Of a stretch of 13,262 nucleotides of DNA, positions 8,595 through 13,262 are shown piece by piece. The stretch lies in assembly GCA_900128395.1 (NCBI GenBank), contig LT649812.1, positions 1 through 13,262 of the forward strand. The letters run 5' to 3'. A model generated the notes under the pieces. That model was given only the letters and a program-made list of their open reading frames with translations, did not search any database and was not told where the DNA came from. The translations under genes and the position numbers were made by a program. The first letter of the stretch is position 1; each line of letters opens with the position of its first letter. Origin of the DNA: Stramenopiles sp. TOSAG23-2 (Eukaryota; Sar).

Positions 8595-8679
8595 GAAAAG
8601 AGACAAAGTTTTAGCTATGGCAAAGGGTCAAGTTGATGGGAAAATTAATACAAAAGCGGGTGGAGCTGATGTAAATGAA
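8504..8679. repeat. Perfect direct tandem duplication, 88-bp unit (x2), frameshifting
   Basis: Copy 8504-8591 is identical to 8592-8679, with one further matching base at 8680. The unit lies inside coding DNA and is not a multiple of three. Both copies encode the same KRDKVLAMAKGQVDGK segment: the first in the upstream frame, ending in TAG, the second in the downstream frame, continuing into GGADVNEFGVEF. Confidence 0.97.
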
Positions 8680-9189
8680 TTTGGTGTTGAATTTATTCAA
8701 AGTGCTACAAAAAAAGCAGCTGGGAAAGATGATATCAAGGGGCGTTATGATGAACTTGCAAATGATGAATACGAAGCAGCAAAGTTCCGTATTGAAGAAG
8801 CAGCAAAATTGCGGTATAAAGTGAAAATGCAAGAGCAACTGTGGCAATCACAAAATGAAGCTACAAATGGTGCAAACGCTGATCCATTAGAATTATTAGC
8901 AAAACTAGATGATCCAGCTCATGCAGGTGAAGAGAAAGATAAAATAAAGAAAGGTATCGAAGATGAATTGTATGCAATCAAACATATGCGAAGCGATAAG
9001 AAAAAAACACCAACAGTTGAACGAAATTTTGGTGTACGTGTTCCAGGTGGTATCCGAAGACATAGGTTATTGAGTTCAACAAATCCAATAGGCGGTGCCA
9101 CAGAAATGTCAGCATTGCGTAAACGTGCCATGCGGATTGAAAGGTATGGTGAAGATGATAGAAATGGTCCAAAATTAGCATTGCATTGA
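8587..9189 (+). CDS. C-terminal part of the EF-hand protein (displaced frame)
   Basis: This frame, whose first ATG at 8587 is created by the repeat junction, carries the rest of the EF-hand protein and ends with TGA at 9189. It is Lys/Glu/Ala-rich and helix-prone (AAKFRIEEAAKLRYKVKMQEQLW near the middle), then has a basic tail with GVRVPGGIRRHRLLSS and RKRAMRIERYGEDD. I recognise no named domain. It is almost certainly not a separate gene: its first 30 or so residues repeat the end of the preceding frame exactly. It probably forms a coiled-coil or partner-binding tail for the calcium sensor. Confidence 0.75.
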   Translation: MNRKRDKVLAMAKGQVDGKINTKAGGADVNEFGVEFIQSATKKAAGKDDIKGRYDELANDEYEAAKFRIEEAAKLRYKVKMQEQLWQSQNEATNGANADPLELLAKLDDPAHAGEEKDKIKKGIEDELYAIKHMRSDKKKTPTVERNFGVRVPGGIRRHRLLSSTNPIGGATEMSALRKRAMRIERYGEDDRNGPKLALH

Positions 9190-9492
9190 GAGAGAAAGGT
9201 TTTGTCCATTTTTTTTTTTCATGTACAATTGTACATATTACTCCCAGTATATGTACATAATGCACACTGGGCGTTTGTATATGTTATTTATGCACCCGCA
9301 TAATACAAATTTGTATTTTTGTAAACTATTGTAACAAGATGTCTGTGTAAAAATTTATACGAAGTATATAATATATTATATTAATTACACTCGTATTTAC
9401 GAAGTATAAAATATATGTGCGTACAAATTAAATTATAAATATTCGTCGTCGTATGATACTCTTTATCGACCAAAGTGTATGATGTCTCTTTT
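9190..9492. other. 3' intergenic region between convergent EF-hand and Bmt2-like genes
   Basis: No gene is seen. It contains a T run at 9208-9219, a perfect 16-base palindrome ATGTACAATTGTACAT (9221-9236), a 6-bp stem CCCAGT (9243-9248)/ACTGGG (9266-9271), and a short direct repeat ACGAAGTATA around 9359 and 9399. The palindromes sit just after the EF-hand stop and could affect 3' end formation. Confidence 0.55.
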
Positions 9493-10545
9493 CTAAAAAT
9501 TCACAAAGTTCTTCGTATGCTTATTTATTGATTCCGTCTTCTTCTCTAAAATTATGGAAAAATTATTTCGATTCTTTCCTTGTTTAATATTCTTAAATCG
9601 AGGAAAATAAAAATTAAACCTATTTTTCTTCGTATGCTTATTTATTGATTCCGTCTTCTTCTCTAAAATTATGGAAAAATTATTTCGATTCTTTCCTTGT
9701 TTAATATTCTTAAATCGAGGAAAATAAAAATTAAACCTATTTGTATTTGGTTTCTCTAATTCAAAGATAGCAAGTAGAAGTTTCTTAGTAACTTTTGATG
9801 ATAATAATTTAAAATTTATGTGTCCCATCAACTGTGTTAAAACTTCCATATCAAAATATCTGCTGTTATTTATACAAGCACTTGGTAATACTAGAAATAA
9901 TAGTCCACCCTTTGTTAACAAATTTGGATGTGAACATTTAAACAGCATATCACCACGCTTATGTGGAGACCCTAAAAAATTTACAACTAGAGATAAAACG
10001 ATACAATTATATCCACCTTTATGTATATTTAATTCATTGTTCACGTTCTTATGAATAACATAGTCTTGGAAAAAATCAAAGAAATCATATTTGATTACAT
10101 CAGGCCCCATCGGATTTAAATCAATACACGTCACTTTTAATTTTTTTGTAGGTTTATTTATGTATTGATTATTTATTGCTCCAACATCAAGCACGTAGTA
10201 GTTATCTTTGTCGTTACTACTACGTTTACAGAAGATTCTCTTGTGGATTTCGTTTTTTACCCATAATCCACAATTAAATCCTGCATTCTCAATCGTTGAG
10301 CTACCAAATATAGATGCTTCTTGGTATTTTTTTAATGATATTTTATTATTTTTTTCAATGTGTGCTATTTGTTTACATTTTTCTTCTTTCGATAAATTTG
10401 TGTTTGATTTGATTTTTTCAATATTTTTCATAAAAACATGATATTTCGCAACTGTTGCTTGGCTTTCTATACTATTTTTAAAAGACGAATTCGATTTACT
10501 CCCTGTTTCCAATTTAGTATTATCCGACAAATGATTGTGTTTCAT
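9493..10545 (-). CDS. BMT2: Bmt2/SAMTOR-family SAM-dependent methyltransferase, main part
   Basis: From the in-frame ATG at 10545 this is 350 residues. Visible family motifs: YQEASIFGSSTIENAGFNCG-like substrate lead-in (74-93), SAM motif I VLDVGA (118-123), motif II CIDLNP (140-145), LSLVVNF (184-190), RGDML (197-201) and FLVLPSACINNSRY (217-230). Yeast Bmt2 makes m1A2142 in 25S rRNA; the animal relative BMT2/SAMTOR is a SAM sensor for mTORC1. The basic N-terminus favours the nucleolar rRNA enzyme. The C-terminus carries an in-frame 39-residue duplication (NRFNFYFPRFKNIKQG twice). The frame is open upstream to a TTG at 10602, and the genuine start appears to be at 10778 in another frame, separated by the 89-bp duplication. 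Confidence 0.82.
   Translation of the reverse strand: MKHNHLSDNTKLETGSKSNSSFKNSIESQATVAKYHVFMKNIEKIKSNTNLSKEEKCKQIAHIEKNNKISLKKYQEASIFGSSTIENAGFNCGLWVKNEIHKRIFCKRSSNDKDNYYVLDVGAINNQYINKPTKKLKVTCIDLNPMGPDVIKYDFFDFFQDYVIHKNVNNELNIHKGGYNCIVLSLVVNFLGSPHKRGDMLFKCSHPNLLTKGGLLFLVLPSACINNSRYFDMEVLTQLMGHINFKLLSSKVTKKLLLAIFELEKPNTNRFNFYFPRFKNIKQGKNRNNFSIILEKKTESINKHTKKNRFNFYFPRFKNIKQGKNRNNFSIILEKKTESINKHTKNFVNF
9509..9742. repeat. Perfect direct tandem duplication, 117-bp unit (x2), in frame
   Basis: Copy 9509-9625 is identical to 9626-9742. It adds exactly 39 codons to the C-terminus of the Bmt2-like protein without breaking the frame. Read on the minus strand, each copy has AAATAG followed by GTTTAA, so an exactly 117-base GT-AG segment could in principle be excised. 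Confidence 0.97.
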
Positions 10546-10778
10546 TTTTTTGGTATTATTACTATTTTTATTATTATTTGTTGAAAATGTTGACTTTGCC
10601 AATAATGTTGCTTTTCGTTTCTTTCTTCTTTTTTTCTTCTTTTTCTCTTTCTTTCCTTCATTTGGTGTGTTGAAAATGTTGACTTTGCCAATAATGTTGC
10701 TTTTCGTTTCTTTCTTCTTTTTTTCTTCTTTTTCTCTTTCTTTCCTTCATTTGGTGAAGGTGTAGGGATATGAATCAT
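10542..10778 (-). CDS. N-terminal part of the Bmt2-like gene (displaced frame)
   Basis: An ATG at 10778 opens a Lys/Arg-rich leader (MIHIPTPSPNEGKKEKKKKK...) that runs into LLAKSTFST, the same peptide found at the beginning of the main methyltransferase frame. The 89-bp duplication then throws the frame off, and it ends at 10542. Removing one copy would join this leader directly to the NNNKNSNN segment of the main frame. The basic leader would serve well as a nuclear or nucleolar targeting signal. I regard this as the true 5' end of the gene and not a separate protein. Confidence 0.75.
   Translation of the reverse strand: MIHIPTPSPNEGKKEKKKKKRRKKRKATLLAKSTFSTHQMKERKRKRRKKEERNEKQHYWQSQHFQQIIIKIVIIPKK
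10579..10756. repeat. Perfect direct tandem duplication, 89-bp unit (x2), frameshifting
   Basis: Copy 10579-10667 is identical to 10668-10756. The unit is pyrimidine-rich on the plus strand (Lys codons on the minus strand) and not a multiple of three, so it disrupts the 5' coding part of the Bmt2-like gene. No AG-GT junction occurs in the sense strand of the unit, so precise splicing out is not expected. Confidence 0.97.
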
Positions 10779-11230
10779 TTCAATGATGGATCTGACACCG
10801 TTTATTGATATATGCGTCCTTTGTCAAATTAATTTTATCTATATGTATTTAACTTTTAATCTGTATTTGTCTATTTCTATTTTATTTCTTTAGTCATCTT
10901 ATAATTAGGAGTATAATAAGTGAAATAAGTATAAGTCCTAGAAGACTTTTTACGTTATTATTATTTATTAGCTACGCTACAGTAATAATTATTGCACTAT
11001 TTAAGGACCAAAAAGGCAACCCCATATAAAATAATAAAAATAATAATATTATATCGATATGCACATATTATTATATGTACTTTTCTTCTATTGTATTATT
11101 AATAAAATGTATAAAAAAGATATTTTAAATACGTTAATAATAATGCACGATAATTGTAGAAAAGTGCAAAACACAAAACGGAACGAAGAGATAGATAACA
11201 AAACGTGAAAAAGACCTTTGCGCAATTACA
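10779..11230. other. Divergent intergenic region between Bmt2-like (-) and carboxylase-like (+) genes
   Basis: AT-rich shared 5' region with no gene seen. It has TACAGTA at 10978-10984 following GCTACGC, and several runs of AAT/ATT. The last 70 bases before 11231 are A-rich with interspersed CG, typical of the leaders in this window. Confidence 0.55.
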
Positions 11231-12940
11231 ATGCTATCCTTTATAAAGCGTGTCGGTAGCAATGGCGCTTATAATTTGATACGCCATCAGTACTGCAATA
11301 TTAATAGTGGCAATATCAAACAAAGAACATTTAAAACAATAGGTACTGCATTAAACTTACATGATCAAAATGAAGTACAACTAAGATATGATTTAAGCAT
11401 AGAATTAAATCAAAAGTTAAATACACTTACCGAGTTTGCATTGGCTGGTGGTGGTGATAAGGCTGTCAAACGGCATGTGGAAAAGAACAAAAAGCTACTT
11501 GTACGTGATAGGATTAAACGATTACTAGATCCATCATCTACATTTATAGAATTTTCACTGCTTGCTGGTTTAGACTTGTATGGAACAAACGTTCAGGGTG
11601 CAGGTACGGTATGCGGAATCGGTAAAGTGAATGGTAAAGATGTGATGGTGATTGCAAATGATGCGACTGTTAGTGGTGGTGCTGCATACCCAATTTCTGT
11701 GGCAAAATCCCTCAGAGCGCAAGAAATTGCGCTGGAAAATCGATTGCCCTGTTTTTATATTGTCGATAGTGCTGGTGCATTTTTACCAATGCAAAGCGAA
11801 ATTTTTCCAGATAAAAATCATGGTGGGCGATGGTTTTATAATCAAGCAAGGATGTCGTCAATAGATATACCCCAAATTGCTATCATATCTGGGTCATGTA
11901 CTGCAGGTGGTGCATACATGTGTACAATGAGCGACGAAGCTGTTATTGTGAAAGATTTAGGTAAAGTTTTCTTGGGAGGCCCACCTTTAGTAAAAGCGGC
12001 GACTGGTGAGATTGTAAGCGAGTTGGAATTAGGAGGCGCTGATTTACATACAAAATTAAGTGGATGTACAGATCATTTTGCAGAGAATGAAGAGGAGGCT
12101 TTTGAAATTGCACGTTTTATTGCAGAGACACTACCCGATAGAAAATTGTCATGGATTGGACACGAACAATCTAGATATTATAATATGGCTAATGAAAATA
12201 ATAACAGTAAGAATAACAGTAATGTAAATGATAATAATAATAATAATAATAATAAAGGAATTCCACCTAAATTTGACACCAATGAATTATTAAGTATTGC
12301 ATCTAGAACAAATGAAAATGAAAGGATTAATATGCTTGAAGCATTGGCGCGTATTGTTGATGGTAGTAAATTACATGAGCATCGATCAAATTATGGAGAA
12401 ACGTTAATAACTGGGTGGGCGAGAATTGAAGGTATCTTAGTTGGAATAATAGCAAATAATGGACCGCTGGTAGAAGGTACATATGAAAAGTTTGAAAAAA
12501 AGAATGGAATTGAAAATGTTGGAGCCAGTGCATGTCCTGCAGCACTAAAAGGTTCTCATTTTATACGTTTATGTGAACAAAAAGAAATTCCATTAATTTA
12601 TTTTGTTGATACGGATGATACTGATGACATAAGATATGGTGGTAAAAATGTCGGTGTTATGAAAGATATAGCAAAGATGATGCAAGTTGGAAATTCAACT
12701 GCGTTACCAAAAATAACAATTGTATGTGGTCGAAATACTGGACCCAGTTCATTTGCCATGTCGCCAAGTAGTAGCAGTCCTACATTTTTACTTTCATGGC
12801 CTCATGCTAGATCTGGTATAGAAGGTAGTTTTTACGATTCCTTTTACGGGACATCAAGAATGTGGGATGATGGTATTATATCACCGATTGAAACACGTGA
12901 AAAATTAGGGGATTTATTAAGAATTATTGTAAAAGCTTAA
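11231..12940 (+). CDS. MCCC2: Methylcrotonyl-CoA carboxylase beta-like carboxyltransferase, divergent C-terminal half
   Basis: The 569-residue protein starts with a probable mitochondrial presequence (about 1-40: basic, Ser/Asn-rich, few acidic). The N-terminal crotonase-fold half (about 50-305) is a clear match to the beta subunit that transfers CO2 from biotin to 3-methylcrotonyl-CoA in leucine breakdown: LRAQEIALENRLP (161-173), VDSAGAFLP (178-186), FPDKNHGGRWFYNQARMSS (192-210), GSCTAGGAYM (221-230), FLGGPPLVKAATGE (247-260), GGADLH (268-273). A low-complexity Asn insert occupies about 321-342. The second half keeps ARIVDGS (373-379) and WDDGIISPIETRE (545-557) but lacks the expected GFMVG and GGSYGAGNYGM motifs, having DTDDTDDIRYGG (460-471) and GRNTGPSSFAM (500-510), and about 40 residues near 530-540 are absent. 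VDSGGA has become VDSAGA. It may be a paralogue with altered or no carboxylase activity. No frame break explains this. Confidence 0.82.
   Translation: MLSFIKRVGSNGAYNLIRHQYCNINSGNIKQRTFKTIGTALNLHDQNEVQLRYDLSIELNQKLNTLTEFALAGGGDKAVKRHVEKNKKLLVRDRIKRLLDPSSTFIEFSLLAGLDLYGTNVQGAGTVCGIGKVNGKDVMVIANDATVSGGAAYPISVAKSLRAQEIALENRLPCFYIVDSAGAFLPMQSEIFPDKNHGGRWFYNQARMSSIDIPQIAIISGSCTAGGAYMCTMSDEAVIVKDLGKVFLGGPPLVKAATGEIVSELELGGADLHTKLSGCTDHFAENEEEAFEIARFIAETLPDRKLSWIGHEQSRYYNMANENNNSKNNSNVNDNNNNNNNKGIPPKFDTNELLSIASRTNENERINMLEALARIVDGSKLHEHRSNYGETLITGWARIEGILVGIIANNGPLVEGTYEKFEKKNGIENVGASACPAALKGSHFIRLCEQKEIPLIYFVDTDDTDDIRYGGKNVGVMKDIAKMMQVGNSTALPKITIVCGRNTGPSSFAMSPSSSSPTFLLSWPHARSGIEGSFYDSFYGTSRMWDDGIISPIETREKLGDLLRIIVKA
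12190..12258 (+). repeat. AAT/AAC microsatellite coding poly-Asn inside the carboxylase-like gene
   Basis: A run of AAT and AAC codons interrupted by AGT, AAG and GAT encodes an Asn-rich loop (residues about 321-342). It falls between the two carboxyltransferase half-domains, where an insertion is structurally tolerable. The uninterrupted AAT stretch lies near 12233-12255. Confidence 0.85.
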
Positions 12941-12944
12941 TAAA
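12939..12944 (+). promoter_or_regulatory. Possible AATAAA signal overlapping the stop of the carboxylase-like gene
   Basis: AATAAA begins inside the TAA stop (12938-12940) and ends four bases after it. A working polyadenylation signal this close would give a very short 3' UTR. It could be chance. Confidence 0.25.
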
Positions 12945-13262
12945 AGGAGTGAGGAATACCTCTATAAAATACGACTGTAAAATTTTGTTTTCTTTTTTCG
13001 GCCACACCCTTCTTTCGCAAAAAATTTTGCAGAATGTATATAAATAGAATAAAGTCACTTATTTTTGAAAGGCCTTGTGTTCTTGCTAATTATAACATTA
13101 ACACAGCATTAACAGGAAAAACCAGCAATATCATAATTATTTCGCTCTCTCAAGTACAACAAATACCTAATCTGTCCTATCAAATATATCAAACACTACA
13201 AATTTACTGAGTATATGAAAAGGACTACATTAAGTATAAATATGATAGGAAATGAAAATCAG
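12941..13262. other. 3' flank of the carboxylase-like gene; nothing recognised
   Basis: AT-rich with no open frame of interest on either strand and no RNA gene that I can recognise. A slightly GC-richer patch (cggccacacccttctttcgc) lies at 12999-13018. The next gene probably begins beyond the window. Confidence 0.55.

Noticed and set aside
9357-9410. loxP-like arm (tatacgaagtat) near 9357
   Set aside because: There is no inverted partner with an 8-base spacer, only a second direct copy of ACGAAGTATA in AT-rich DNA, so it is a chance resemblance.
8504-10756. Frame-breaking 88- and 89-bp duplications as new spliceosomal introns
   Set aside because: Exact restoration of the frame by splicing needs an AG-GT (or AG-GC) site within the unit in the sense strand. 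Neither unit has one; only the 63- and 117-bp units do, and those do not need splicing.
6969-10756. Tandem duplications as a transposon or CRISPR-like array
   Set aside because: The five units share no sequence with each other, occur only as pairs without spacers, and encode parts of the local genes.
771-12940. Amino acid catabolic operon or gene cluster (LKR/SDH plus MCC beta)
   Set aside because: The genes are 7 kb apart with unrelated genes on both strands between them and eukaryotic spacing, so there is no evidence of co-transcription.

Overview
This window looks like nuclear DNA of an AT-rich, intron-poor unicellular eukaryote. All genes are long, use the standard stops TAA, TGA and TAG, and encode eukaryotic families: fused LKR/SDH, an Rgp1-type Rab-GEF subunit, a Bmt2 rRNA methyltransferase, an auxilin-type J protein, a multi-EF-hand protein and a mitochondrial carboxylase beta subunit. 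Intergenic DNA is AT-rich with small islands of GC-richer palindromes (CTAG, CCAGGT). A stramenopile or diatom-like alga is my best guess, with low confidence. I see no bacterial operon structure, no tRNA or rRNA, no CRISPR array and no transposon.

Layout: 771-3857 (+) bifunctional lysine-ketoglutarate reductase/saccharopine dehydrogenase. 4381-5952 (+) PH-domain protein ending in an auxilin-like J domain with HPD. 5962-6927 (-) Rgp1-like Rab6-GEF subunit, convergent with the J protein, with 9 bp between the two stops. 7767-9189 (+) EF-hand protein, broken by a duplication. 9493-10778 (-) Bmt2-like methyltransferase, also broken by a duplication. 11231-12940 (+) methylcrotonyl-CoA carboxylase beta-like protein with a degenerate C-terminal half.

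The most striking structural signal is five perfect direct tandem duplications of 63, 105, 88, 117 and 89 bp, all between 6969 and 10756 and spaced about 0.6 to 1.1 kb apart. Two of them (88 and 89 bp) break the reading frame of otherwise intact conserved genes; removing one copy restores each frame. Near-regular spacing and complete identity make uncollapsed assembly overlaps the leading explanation. Real, very recent tandem duplication is the alternative. None of the other coordinates show such repeats.

The most interesting biology is the C-terminal part of the carboxylase beta homologue, where the motifs expected around the carboxybiotin site are lost or deleted while the acyl-CoA half is conserved, and the PH plus J-domain architecture of the 4381-5952 protein. 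LKR/SDH (lysine breakdown) and the carboxylase (leucine breakdown family) share branched and basic amino acid catabolism, and the Rgp1 and J-domain proteins both point to vesicle traffic, but in a eukaryote their adjacency need not be functional.
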